From NCBI RefSeq assembly GCF_022664395.1, contig NZ_JAKRET010000010.1, positions 108,654-172,653 of the forward strand: DNA of 64,000 nt, written 5' to 3'. Positions within the stretch are counted from its first letter, which is position 1, and each line of letters begins with the position of its first letter. Below the pieces are notes generated by a model. It was not told the DNA's origin. It made no database searches and worked only from the letters and a program-made list of their open reading frames with translations. This DNA is from Sphingomonas lacusdianchii (GTDB lineage Bacteria; Pseudomonadota; Alphaproteobacteria; Sphingomonadales; Sphingomonadaceae). Below are positions 45,848 to 55,023 of this stretch, piece after piece. A program made the translations under genes and the position numbers.

Positions 45848-48112
45848 GTGCCGGGGAACCCATCAGATACTGTCGGAACCCCGGAAGCGTCCGCCCGTGA
45901 CAGCGCGGAGCGGGCGTTGCGGGACGAACGGCTGCTGCTGGCGTCGGTCCTCCAGAACCTGCCCCTTGGCGTCGGCGTCTATGATCGCGACGGCAATCTG
46001 ACCCACTCCAATCAGGTCCTGCGCGATTATACGCGCCTGAACCAACTGCCTTCGCGCCAGCCCGAAGAGACGCGGCGATGGCGGGGGTATGATACCCGGG
46101 GCCGGTTGATCGCTCCGGACGACTATCCCGGTGCGCGCGCGCTGCGCGGCGAACGCGTGATGCCCGGCATCGACTTTCTCCACGAAGGCAGCGACGGGGT
46201 GGAGCGCTGGTTGCGCGTCAGCGCGGTGCCGTTTCGCCGCGAAGCCGCCGACAGCCATGAAGCGATCGTCGTCGTGCAGGATATCAACGATCTCAAGCGG
46301 GCGGGCGAGCAGATCGAAGCGGCCGCCGCGCGATATGCCAATCAATCGCGGTTTCTGGAGGCGACGCTGTCGTCGATCCCGGACTATGTCTACGCATTCG
46401 ATGCCGGGCGGCGGTTCGCCTATGTCAATCCCGCCATGCTCGACCTGTTCGGACTGACGGCCGAGGAAATGGTCGGGCGGACGTTCCGCGACCTCGACTA
46501 TCCGCCGGAGCTGGCACGGCATTTGAACGCCGACATCGATCGCATCTTCCGGGACGCGGTAACCGTCGAGGACGAAGTGTTCTTCGAGAGCCCGACCGGA
46601 CACGCCGCCTATTTCGACTATCGCTGGGGACCGATCCGTGCCGATGACGGATCGGTCGAACTCGTTGTCGGCGTGTCGCGGGACACCAGTGAGCGCCGGT
46701 CGCTGGAGGAGGCGTCGAAGCGCAGCGAGGCGCGGTTGCGGGCGGCGAGCGAGCTGGTCGGCCTCGGTGTCTATGCATGGGATCCGGTAACGGGCGCGCT
46801 CGACTGGGACGAACAACTGCGCCGCATGTGGGGGCTGGCACCCGACGATCCGGTCGATACGTCGGTATATGAGGCGGGTATCCATCCGGAGGACCTTCCC
46901 CGCGTTCGCGCGGCGACCGCCGCCTGTGTCGATCCGGCGGGCGATGGCCGCTACAAGATCGAGTATCGCGTGATCGGGCGGCATGACGGCGTTACCCGCC
47001 ATATCGCGACGTCCGGCCGGACCGAATTCAGGGACGGTCGTGCCATCGGGTTCATCGGTGCCGCCATCGATGTGTCCGAGCGACGCCGCAACGAAGCGGC
47101 CGTGCGGGCGAGCGAAGCGCAGTTCCGCAGCTTCGCCGATAACAGCAGCAACCTGCTCTGGATCGGCGAAACGGCATCGGGGGCGATCGTCTATCGCAGC
47201 GCCGCCTTCGCGCGCATATGGGGCATGCCGCGCGAGGAGGCACCGGACAATCTCGACACCTGGATCGCGGGCGTCCACTCCGATGACCGCGCCGGCGTGC
47301 TGCGCGCTTTGGAAAGCGTGAAGGCCGGAGAGGTCACGCAGTTCGAATATCGCATCGTGCGGCCCCACGACGACGGCATCCGTTGGTTGCGGGATACCAG
47401 CTTCCCGATCCGCGACGATCAGGGCGCGGTGACCCGCATCGGCGGCATCGTCGAGGACCTGACCCGGGAGGACAGCCGCCAGGTCTATATCGTCAGCACG
47501 CGCGAGGCCGAGGCGCGCCGTCTGGCGGGTCTGGTCCGCATGGGTGGCGCGCATGCCCGCATCTTCGACAGCCCCCCCGCCTTTCTCGACATCGCACCGG
47601 TGCTGGCGGCGGGTTGCGTCCTTGTCGACCTTCGCCGGGAACGGGATGCCGGCCTGTCGATCCCGCGCGAACTGAAGGCACGGTCGATCGCACTGCTGAC
47701 CATCGCACTCGACGATGCCACTGCCGGAACCGACGCCGCCGTCGCCGCGATGAAGGCCGGGGCGATCGACTTCCTCCTGCTGGGCGACGACGCCGTGTTG
47801 CGCGACAAGCTGGGTACGATCCTTGCGGAATGCTTTGCGTCGGTACGGCCCGCGACGCGTAACGAGGAAGCCAGCGCGCATATCGCCCGACTGACGCCGC
47901 GGGAGCGCGACGTGCTGGTCGGCCTGGTCGATGGCGGCACCAACAAGATCATCGCGCAGCAACTGGGCATCAGCCCGCGCACCGTCGAACTGCATCGATC
48001 CCAGGTCATGAGCAAATTGGGCGCCGGCAGCCTGACCGAACTGGGTCAGATCGCCCTTGCCGCCGGTATCGCGCCCTCCGGCGCCAGCGGAAAGACGCGG
48101 AAGCATCCTTAG
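45848..48112 (+). CDS. Four-PAS protein with degenerate receiver and LuxR-type DNA-binding domain
   Basis: This 754-residue soluble regulator has four PAS domains in a row (about 25-145, 165-285, 300-415 and 420-545). A FixJ-like receiver (about 548-665) and a GerE/LuxR helix-turn-helix (about 681-740, LTPRERDVLVGLVDGG) follow. The receiver keeps the acceptor Asp (VLVDLRRERD), but the acidic pair is replaced (VYIVSTRE instead of VYIVDDD) and the catalytic Lys is gone (FLLLGDD instead of FLEKP). It is therefore probably not phosphorylated, and the PAS domains may signal directly to DNA. It starts at GTG with AGGAGG 9 bases upstream. It has no kinase domain. Confidence 0.88.
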   Translation: MPGNPSDTVGTPEASARDSAERALRDERLLLASVLQNLPLGVGVYDRDGNLTHSNQVLRDYTRLNQLPSRQPEETRRWRGYDTRGRLIAPDDYPGARALRGERVMPGIDFLHEGSDGVERWLRVSAVPFRREAADSHEAIVVVQDINDLKRAGEQIEAAAARYANQSRFLEATLSSIPDYVYAFDAGRRFAYVNPAMLDLFGLTAEEMVGRTFRDLDYPPELARHLNADIDRIFRDAVTVEDEVFFESPTGHAAYFDYRWGPIRADDGSVELVVGVSRDTSERRSLEEASKRSEARLRAASELVGLGVYAWDPVTGALDWDEQLRRMWGLAPDDPVDTSVYEAGIHPEDLPRVRAATAACVDPAGDGRYKIEYRVIGRHDGVTRHIATSGRTEFRDGRAIGFIGAAIDVSERRRNEAAVRASEAQFRSFADNSSNLLWIGETASGAIVYRSAAFARIWGMPREEAPDNLDTWIAGVHSDDRAGVLRALESVKAGEVTQFEYRIVRPHDDGIRWLRDTSFPIRDDQGAVTRIGGIVEDLTREDSRQVYIVSTREAEARRLAGLVRMGGAHARIFDSPPAFLDIAPVLAAGCVLVDLRRERDAGLSIPRELKARSIALLTIALDDATAGTDAAVAAMKAGAIDFLLLGDDAVLRDKLGTILAECFASVRPATRNEEASAHIARLTPRERDVLVGLVDGGTNKIIAQQLGISPRTVELHRSQVMSKLGAGSLTELGQIALAAGIAPSGASGKTRKHP

Positions 48113-48273
48113 GAATTTTCCGGATGCCGCCACGGCGGGCCATCGGGAAAGATGCACCTACCAGGTCGAGGGCAACACCGGTGTCGCGCGTGGACGCCAG
48201 CCGTTCCTGAACATCCGGCCATGCTCCCGCATCGGTTTCTCGGGAGGCTCGACAGACACGGAGGTTGATCCTG

Positions 48274-48933
48274 ATGATCCGCACGCACGCGTCCCATTCG
48301 ACGGGCTTCGACCTTTCCGGGACCAGCGACGACCTGTTGCTGCGCGAGACCTATCATCGATCCAGTAACGATATGCAGCTCGTCGTCAGCCTGTTGTCGC
48401 TGCAAAGCCGGCGTGCCACGAATGCGGAAGCCCGCGATGCGCTGGCGGACGCCATGGCCCGGGTCGCCATTCTGGCGCATGCCCGGGCCGATCTGAACGA
48501 ACGGCGTCCGACCAGCCTGCGGCGTGCGCTCGAACAGGTATGCGAGGCGCTGGTCAGCCAGACCGAACCGCGTTCGATCCTCATCTCGCTGCACACCGAA
48601 TATGACGTGCAGGGGCTCGGTCCACACCATGTCGCCGCGCTCGCGCTGGTCGTCAACGAACTGGCAACGAACGCGATCAAACACGCTTTCCACGACGGAT
48701 TGGCGGGTCACATCCGCATATCGATCCGTCGCCATGGAGATCGACACGCGGCCATCCTCATCGAAGACGACGGCATGCCCTTTCCCGCGGCGGACAACGC
48801 GAAGAAGGCCGGCATGGGCTTGTCGCTGGTCAGGCGGCTGGTCGCATCGGCCGACGGCGTGCTGATCCAGCATGCGCCAGCGTCGAAACGCTTCGAAATA
48901 CGGATAGCCGTGCCGGACGCGTCCTCCATGTGA
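48274..48933 (+). CDS. HisKA_2/HWE-type sensor kinase without sensor domain
   Basis: This 219-residue kinase has the phospho-His box ETYHRSSNDMQLVVSLLSLQ (His28), the N-box VVNELATNAIKHAF and EDDGMPFP with GMGLSLVRRL. Only dimerisation and ATPase domains are present, so input must come from a partner, perhaps the PAS protein encoded 161 bases upstream. GGAGG lies 9 bases before the ATG. In alphaproteobacteria such kinases often feed the PhyR general stress response. Confidence 0.88.
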   Translation: MIRTHASHSTGFDLSGTSDDLLLRETYHRSSNDMQLVVSLLSLQSRRATNAEARDALADAMARVAILAHARADLNERRPTSLRRALEQVCEALVSQTEPRSILISLHTEYDVQGLGPHHVAALALVVNELATNAIKHAFHDGLAGHIRISIRRHGDRHAAILIEDDGMPFPAADNAKKAGMGLSLVRRLVASADGVLIQHAPASKRFEIRIAVPDASSM

Positions 48934-48999
48934 TCCGCGGACCGGTCCGCCGGCTTGTACCGGCGCGACCGATGGGAACAAGCCGATGGAAGGGTGCCG

Positions 49000-50814
49000 T
49001 CATGCGATCCCGTCGTCCGGAAATGCCCGCAACCGGAGTGCGACGCGCGTTCCCCTGTCATCGGTACGCTCGACCCAGATCTGGCCGCCATGCGCCTCGA
49101 TGATCGTCCGGCAGATGGTCAGACCGACGCCGAGGCCATCGACCTTGCTGCTGCCGAACGCCGTGAACACCGTCTGCACCCGGTCGGGCGGAATGCCGCA
49201 CCCCGTGTCCGTGACGTCGATACGAACCCCGGTGTCGCTGCGCATGGTCGACAGCGACAGGATCCGCTCGTCGCTGTCCTCCATCGCCTCCACCGCGTTC
49301 CGGATCAGGTTCACGAGCACCTGCTGCAATTGCACCGCGTCGCCCCGCGCAATCCCTTCCCGCAGCCCCAGGCGGACCGTCACGCCGGACAGTGCGGGAT
49401 TGGGCAGCGCCAGCGCCAGCGCGTCGTCGATCAGTTCGCGAAGCGGCACCGGCTGGACCTGCGTTTCGCCATGGGCGACCATGCGACGGATCCGGCGGAC
49501 GATCTCGCCGCTGCGTGCCACCTCCGCCGCCGCCAGTTCGAGCGCCTCGCGCGCCTCCGACAGCGCCTCCGGCTCCTCGCGAAGCATCAGCCGCCGCGCG
49601 CCGGCGATGAAGTTGCCGACGCTGGCCAGCGGCTGGTTGATCTCATGGGCCAGCGCCGAGGCGATCGTGCCCATCGCGCTCACCCGCGAGACATGGATCA
49701 ATTCGCTTTGAAGCTGCATCACCCGCTTCTGCGCCTTCATCCGCTCGCTCAGGTCGGACATCGCCCCGATGACCCGCACCGGAACGCCCTGTTCGTCGCG
49801 CACCAGAAAGCCGCGATCGAATACCGAATGATAGCTGCCGTCGGCGTGGCGAAAGCCATATTCGCACTGCCACGTGCTGATCTCTTCGTTGATGAACCGC
49901 TCGATGCTGCCGACCACGCGCTCGCGATCCGTCGGCGCGATCCGGGATTTCCACCATTCGATACTATGGTCCGGCTTCTCCCCCGAAAGCTGCTCGATCG
50001 CCTCGTTCCAGGTAAGTTCGTCGTGGAGCAGATCCCAGTCCCAGATCGCCTCGTTGGTCGCCCGCGCGGCAAGGCGATACCGTTCCTCGCTCTGGCGGAT
50101 CCGTGCCTCGGCCCTGTGCCGTTCCGTCATGTCGCGGGAGATGCCGATCACGCCGCGCATCTCGCCCGCGGCAATCCAGGGAACCTTGATCGTCTGGAAC
50201 ACCCTGTGCTCGCCACGAACCGGGATGGTCTCCTCGATCGTGCAGGGCTTGCCACTCTCGATGACGATTCGGTCCGCCACTTCATAGCCATCGGCGAGGT
50301 CGGGGGCATAGACGTCATGCACCGTCCGCCCGAGCAGATCGGGGGATACGTCGTTCAGGGCACGATTCACCTGAATGAAGCGGCCCGCCATGTCCTTCAC
50401 GAAGATCAGGTCCGCCGCGCTGTCGATGATGGTCTTGAGCAACGTGCCGGCGGCCGGCTCCTCACCGCTTTGGCCACCGCGTCGCCGGCTCGTGATGTCG
50501 CGCAGGAGCAGCACGAAATGTTCGCCCATCGAAACAGCGCGGACCTCGTACCAGTTCTCCAGAAGCGGGATGCTGGTTTCGAACCGCTGGCCCCGCTCGA
50601 CGTCGCGCAACCGTTCGCAGACATGACGGATCGCCTCCCACTCCTCGCCAAGCGCCGCATCGTCCAGCCTGCGCCCCGGCAACCCGAGCGCGCCGAATTC
50701 GCGCATCGCCGACGCGTTGAGATGGGCGAACGTCGCATCCGGCCCCACCACCAGCGCGGGATCGTCGACGATGGAAAGGAGATCGCGCACGCACTTGTCG
50801 ATCAAGGGGGGCAT
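49000..50814 (-). CDS. PAS-domain sensor histidine kinase (FixL/DctB-like)
   Basis: This soluble kinase of about 604 residues has three PAS domains (the third with WNEAIEQLSGEKPDHSIEWW) and then SAMGTIASALAHEINQPLAS with the phospho-His. The ATPase domain has NLIRNAVEAM, DTGCGIPPDR and DGLGVGLTICR. No heme-binding FixL signature is obvious. The start is doubtful: GGAGG touches the ATG at 50814, while TTG at 50805 lies at the ideal 9 bases from it. It is divergent from a complete FixJ-like regulator, its likely partner. Confidence 0.9.
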   Translation of the reverse strand: MPPLIDKCVRDLLSIVDDPALVVGPDATFAHLNASAMREFGALGLPGRRLDDAALGEEWEAIRHVCERLRDVERGQRFETSIPLLENWYEVRAVSMGEHFVLLLRDITSRRRGGQSGEEPAAGTLLKTIIDSAADLIFVKDMAGRFIQVNRALNDVSPDLLGRTVHDVYAPDLADGYEVADRIVIESGKPCTIEETIPVRGEHRVFQTIKVPWIAAGEMRGVIGISRDMTERHRAEARIRQSEERYRLAARATNEAIWDWDLLHDELTWNEAIEQLSGEKPDHSIEWWKSRIAPTDRERVVGSIERFINEEISTWQCEYGFRHADGSYHSVFDRGFLVRDEQGVPVRVIGAMSDLSERMKAQKRVMQLQSELIHVSRVSAMGTIASALAHEINQPLASVGNFIAGARRLMLREEPEALSEAREALELAAAEVARSGEIVRRIRRMVAHGETQVQPVPLRELIDDALALALPNPALSGVTVRLGLREGIARGDAVQLQQVLVNLIRNAVEAMEDSDERILSLSTMRSDTGVRIDVTDTGCGIPPDRVQTVFTAFGSSKVDGLGVGLTICRTIIEAHGGQIWVERTDDRGTRVALRLRAFPDDGIA

Positions 50815-50910
50815 CCTCCACGGAACCGGCTTCCGGGTAGAGCAGCGAACTCCCTGTCGTTCCACATAAATGTCCGCAGCATACGCATTGCCCGGGACAG
50901 GCAGGCGCAT

Positions 50911-50924
50911 TTGCGATAGATCAA
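50911..50924. promoter_or_regulatory. FNR/FixK-like half-conserved box
   Basis: TTGCG-ATAG-ATCAA resembles the FNR/FixK site TTGAT-N4-ATCAA, with a perfect right half and three of five bases in the left. It lies 20 bases before the FixJ-like start, between the divergent kinase and regulator genes. Confidence 0.3.
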
Positions 50925-50943
50925 CGGGGGGTGGTCGGGAAAA

Positions 50944-51555
50944 ATGATCCGGTCGGTGTACATCGTCGATGATGACGCGTCGATCCGACGATCCACCGCC
51001 TTTCTGGTCAAGAGCGCCGGATATCAGCCGCGCGCGTTCACATCGGCGTCGGATTTCCTGCGGGAGGCTCCGACGCTTCTGCCCGGCGTGCTCCTGCTCG
51101 ACGTGCGCATGCCGGAGATGGACGGGTTCGCGTTGCTGGACGATCTGCCGGCGTCGCTCGGTGCGCTGTTCCCGATCGTCATGATTACGGGACATGGCGA
51201 TCTTGCCACCGCCGTGCAGGCGATCCGGCACGGTGTCCGCGATTTCCTCGAAAAGCCATATGAGGACGACGACCTGCTCGGCATCGTGGCGCGCCTCTGG
51301 GACGATCTCGACGGACATCTGTCTCACATCGAACAGCGGAGCGCAGCGCTGCGGCTGACCGGCAAGCTGACCGAACGGGAACGCGAGGTGCTGATCCTGT
51401 TGGCGCAGGGCAGGCCCAACAAGCTGGTGGCGCATGCGCTCGATCTGAGCATTCGCACCGTCGAGATGCACCGCGCGCAGATGCTGGAGCGACTTGGGGT
51501 GCGGACCCTGCCGGAAGCGACCCGATTGGCGTTGGCCGCAGGGCTGCTGGAATAA
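50944..51555 (+). CDS. FixJ/TodT-type response regulator
   Basis: This 203-residue protein has a complete receiver (VYIVDDD acidic site, LLLDVRMPEMDG with the acceptor Asp, ITGHGD, FLEKPYEDDD with the Lys) and a LuxR-type helix-turn-helix (about 140-200, LTEREREVLILLAQGRPNK). The divergent PAS kinase is its probable donor. GGGAAAA precedes the ATG. Comparing its receiver with that of the 45848 protein shows what the latter has lost. Confidence 0.93.
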   Translation: MIRSVYIVDDDASIRRSTAFLVKSAGYQPRAFTSASDFLREAPTLLPGVLLLDVRMPEMDGFALLDDLPASLGALFPIVMITGHGDLATAVQAIRHGVRDFLEKPYEDDDLLGIVARLWDDLDGHLSHIEQRSAALRLTGKLTEREREVLILLAQGRPNKLVAHALDLSIRTVEMHRAQMLERLGVRTLPEATRLALAAGLLE

Positions 51556-51705
51556 GGTCCGACGACCGACGGGCGGGTCGGCACCCGACCGGCCTATCGG
51601 TCTCCGCCCCCGTGCCCTACGGTACGCTGTGGTGCGTAAGCAACCTCCCGTTCCGCTGTTTGCCTGCGTATGATGCCGTCGTTGAAAGGCGCGAGATCGA
51701 CGAAA

Positions 51706-52122
51706 ATGCTTGCGAGTTGGATGTACGTCAGCCGGGCCACCTTCCCCGCATCGGACGCAAACGCCGTTATCGAACCGATCGCGCGCGTCTCCATGCGCCG
51801 CAACGCCGATCTGGAAGTGACCGGCGCGCTGATCTTCGCCGTGCAACACTTCGCACAATATATCGAAGGGCCGCCGGCGGCGGTGGATTTTCTGCGCACG
51901 GCGATCGAACGCGATGGTCGTCACCGCTCGCTCCATACCGTCCTCGACGATCGACCCGAATGCCGCAGGTTCGGCGGATGGCGGATCGCATATCGTGGCC
52001 TTGCGACCTATGTCGAGAAAACGATCGTCTCCGTACAGGGGCAGCCGACGGCCGAAACCGGGGATGCCGCGGCCCGGTTGCTGCGGCTGTTCCGCGAATT
52101 TTCGCTGCCCGACGCCCGGTAG
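51706..52122 (+). CDS. BLUF-domain blue-light photoreceptor
   Basis: This 138-residue single-domain BLUF protein binds FAD. The key Tyr is in ASWMYVSRA, the Asn in MRRNADLEVTG and the Gln in HFAQYIEG. RRFGGWRIAY carries the semi-conserved Trp, with Ile in place of the usual Met. The start at 51706 matches the usual BLUF beginning; ATG codons at 51670/51673 would add 12 residues. The output partner must be another protein; the next genes handle cyclic di-GMP. Confidence 0.9.
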   Translation: MLASWMYVSRATFPASDANAVIEPIARVSMRRNADLEVTGALIFAVQHFAQYIEGPPAAVDFLRTAIERDGRHRSLHTVLDDRPECRRFGGWRIAYRGLATYVEKTIVSVQGQPTAETGDAAARLLRLFREFSLPDAR

Positions 52123-52252
52123 GACTCCGAAGGGGGCGATTGCTGCCGGGGCAGAGGGTTAAGGTTTTTCTGCTGCGATCCCCGTAGTTTCCGCAGCTTG
52201 TCCGTTCCCGCCACATGCCGGCAGATACCGCCAGGGGTTAGCGGAGGAACAT

Positions 52253-54151
52253 ATGGCTCAGGCGGGCAATCCATCGGGGGGAAACGATTGTCACATCGGA
52301 CACCCTCCGATGCGCTTCTCGCACGACCTTTGCGCCGAGCCCGAATTCGATCACTTCGCCAGCCTTGCCGCCACGATCTGCGGGACGCCGACGGCGGCGG
52401 TGACGCTGATCGCCGGAGACACGCAGTGGATCAAGGGCGCGGTGGGGATCGGCCGCGAGGAGATGCCGGCCGATCGCTCCTTCTGCCTCCATACGGTCCG
52501 GGCCAATCGGTTCCTGTCGATCGGGGATGCCACGATCGACGATCGGTTTCGTGACAATCCGCTGGTGACCGGACCGGAGCAGATCCGGTTCTACGCCCGC
52601 ATGCCGCTGGTCATCGACCACGAACCCGTCGGCGCACTCTGCGTCATCGATACGAAGGCCCGCGGCGAGGGACTGAAACCCGAACAGCGCCAGGCGCTCG
52701 AAATGCTGGCCGCACAGGCGAGCCTGCAATTGCAGCTGCGTCGCGCGGTGGCCGAGCGCGACGGCGCCGTCCGCGAACTCAACGCCGTCGTGGGCCAGCT
52801 CAGCTGGGCGGCAACGCACGATCATCTGACCGGCGTCGGCAACCGTGCGATGCTTCGCCGGACGCTGGACGGCCGGGTGGGAAAGGATGCGGCTCCGTTC
52901 GGCCTGCTCGCGATCGACGTCGATCATTTCAAACAGATCAACGATTCGTTCGGCCATCAGGCAGGCGACGAGCTGCTCAGGGAGATTGCGCGCCGCCTGA
53001 CCATGGCGCTGCGCCTCGAGGACATCGTCATCCGCCTCGGCGGCGACGAGTTTGCGATCGTGCTCGACCGGCTGGCGGACGATGCAGCGCTGGCGGAGTT
53101 GGCCGAGCGGCTGCTGGCGGCCATGCGCCCGCCCTTCGTCTACGAAGGACAGGCGCTCGAATGCCGGATCACCATCGGCGGGGCGCGGTGGCCGTTCCAT
53201 TCGTCCCGCGCGGACGATGTCGTCCGCTACGCCGATGCGGCGCTGTACGACGCGAAATCGCGGGGGCGCGGCATCTTCGCGCTGTTCGAACAGGAAATGC
53301 TCGCCACGCAGGCGCAGCGGCGGCTTGAGATCGATCGTGCCCGTCACGCGCTGGCCGCCGGGCAAGTGGTGCCGTTCTACCAGCCGAAGGTCGATCTGCA
53401 GCATGGTACCATCCTGGGGTTGGAGGCCCTGCTCCGCATCGTCGCGCCCGGATGTCCCGCGATCATGCCGCACGCCATCGCCGCCGCCTTCGACGAGGCC
53501 GAGATCGCGCAGGCGATCGGCCACAGCATGTTGACGCAGGTGTTGCAGGACATGCGCGCGTGGTTCGACGCCGGGCTGCACTTCGGACGCGTTGCCATCA
53601 ACGTCTCCGCGACCGAGATCGGCGACCCCAATTACGCCGGCCGTCTTATCGCCGCGTTGGCGCAACATGGCATTGCGCCGGCGATGCTCGAGCTCGAAAT
53701 CCTCGAAAACGTGCTGCTCGACCAGCGCTCGGCGGCGGTTCTTGCCAGTGTCCGCACGCTGTCGGACGCGGGTGTGCGCATCGCCTTCGACGATTTCGGC
53801 ACCGGCTATGTGGCGCTTGCGCACCTGCCCAGTTTCCCGGTCGATACGATCAAGATCGATCAGTTGTTCGTGCGCGAACTCGACAACGGCGCCAACCAGG
53901 CGATCGTCCGGGCGCTGCTCGCACTGGCCGCCGAACTCGGCCTCGAAGCGATCGCCGAAGGGGTCGAGACCCCGCAACAGGCCGCGCAGCTGCGCGCGCT
54001 GGGCTGTACCGTGGCGCAGGGCTTTCTGTTCAGCAAGGCGATGCCGGCCAGCGACGTCGCGAGCAAGCTGTCGCGAAAGCCACGAACGGCGCATCGGCCC
54101 CATGCCCGGCCGGTCACCGAACCGCGCCTTCCGTCGTGTCGGGCAGCATAA
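52253..54151 (+). CDS. GAF-GGDEF-EAL cyclic di-GMP enzyme
   Basis: This 632-residue soluble protein has a GAF sensor (about 25-165), a GGDEF cyclase domain with intact RLGGDEF, and an EAL phosphodiesterase domain. In the latter LEALLRI, INVSATEI, ELEILENV, AFDDFGTGY, KIDQLF, AEGVET and QGFLFSK are all kept, so hydrolysis should work. Both activities look intact, so the balance would be set by the GAF signal. GGAGGAACAT precedes the ATG. It follows the BLUF gene by 130 bases in the same direction. Confidence 0.93.
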   Translation: MAQAGNPSGGNDCHIGHPPMRFSHDLCAEPEFDHFASLAATICGTPTAAVTLIAGDTQWIKGAVGIGREEMPADRSFCLHTVRANRFLSIGDATIDDRFRDNPLVTGPEQIRFYARMPLVIDHEPVGALCVIDTKARGEGLKPEQRQALEMLAAQASLQLQLRRAVAERDGAVRELNAVVGQLSWAATHDHLTGVGNRAMLRRTLDGRVGKDAAPFGLLAIDVDHFKQINDSFGHQAGDELLREIARRLTMALRLEDIVIRLGGDEFAIVLDRLADDAALAELAERLLAAMRPPFVYEGQALECRITIGGARWPFHSSRADDVVRYADAALYDAKSRGRGIFALFEQEMLATQAQRRLEIDRARHALAAGQVVPFYQPKVDLQHGTILGLEALLRIVAPGCPAIMPHAIAAAFDEAEIAQAIGHSMLTQVLQDMRAWFDAGLHFGRVAINVSATEIGDPNYAGRLIAALAQHGIAPAMLELEILENVLLDQRSAAVLASVRTLSDAGVRIAFDDFGTGYVALAHLPSFPVDTIKIDQLFVRELDNGANQAIVRALLALAAELGLEAIAEGVETPQQAAQLRALGCTVAQGFLFSKAMPASDVASKLSRKPRTAHRPHARPVTEPRLPSCRAA

Positions 54152-54171
54152 TCAATCGGGAGTGGGATGTG

Positions 54172-54936
54172 ATGGACGCCGCAGGCCTAGCCCGATCGGT
54201 GATCGATGCGATCTTACCGGCGCGTTTTCGTCCGCAACCCCCGATGCCCGCGCCGGTCGAACGGCGCGCCGCGGCCCGAAAGGAGGCCGCGCTCTCCGCC
54301 AGCGTGGTCACCGGCGGGCGGACCCATCGCGGGCAGATCCGCAACATCTCCACGACGGGCCTGACATTGGTGTTCGATTCGCCACCGCAATTGTTCAAGG
54401 GTGCGCATCTTCTGGTGTGTGCCGGGGCGCTCACGCCGTTCACCGGCTCGGTCCGCTGGATTGCCGGTCGCGAATGCGGCATGGTGTTCAACAGCGCGTT
54501 GGCCGAAGAGGTCGTCGACGATACGTCGGCGTTGTTCGACCCCGGCAAGCGCGTCCGTCCCGGTCGTGCGAAAATCCATCTGGTGGCCGCCGTCAGCGGG
54601 CCCGGCCTCGAACGAAGGGTAACGATCGAGAATATCGGGTCCGGCGGCGCCCAGCTCGCAACGGGATTGTCGCTTCCGGTCGACACGGGGGTGATGATCC
54701 ATATCGACGGCATGCTGCCGATCGGAGGCCATGTCCGCTGGAGCCATGCCGGTCGCTGCGGCGTGATGTTCAACAAGCTGCTGCCCGTCGCGGCGGGGGA
54801 GGAAATTGCCCGACGCTGCGCCGTGCATTCCTCCTGGCTCGACGAACTCCGCGAGGCGCATGCCGCCATCGTCGATGAGCAGGCGGGGTCGGCGCGGACA
54901 GATCGGCGCCTTGGCCTCATGATCGCGGACAAATGA
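54172..54936 (+). CDS. Double PilZ-domain protein
   Basis: This 254-residue protein has two PilZ-like domains. The first has the cyclic di-GMP site ERRAAARKEA and NISTTGL. The second keeps NIGSGGA but lacks a clear RxxxR, so it may be a structural copy. It follows the GGDEF-EAL gene by 20 bases and is probably its cotranscribed effector. Its target is not known. Confidence 0.82.
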   Translation: MDAAGLARSVIDAILPARFRPQPPMPAPVERRAAARKEAALSASVVTGGRTHRGQIRNISTTGLTLVFDSPPQLFKGAHLLVCAGALTPFTGSVRWIAGRECGMVFNSALAEEVVDDTSALFDPGKRVRPGRAKIHLVAAVSGPGLERRVTIENIGSGGAQLATGLSLPVDTGVMIHIDGMLPIGGHVRWSHAGRCGVMFNKLLPVAAGEEIARRCAVHSSWLDELREAHAAIVDEQAGSARTDRRLGLMIADK

Positions 54937-55023
54937 CGCCGCAGTGACAGGCCGTCGTGGAACGGCGATAGCAATACACGCCGTCCGGCATACCGGCGGC
55001 AAGGGATTGGATGAACGGAAGTG

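Noticed and set aside
45863..48157. 764-codon frame opposite the four-PAS regulator
   Set aside because: Shadow frame; the plus-strand protein has clear PAS and LuxR domains.
54959..54986. GGAAC ... CGTCC before the MHYT kinase as an EcfG promoter
   Set aside because: The spacer is 18 bases and the -10 lacks the final T, so the match is too weak.
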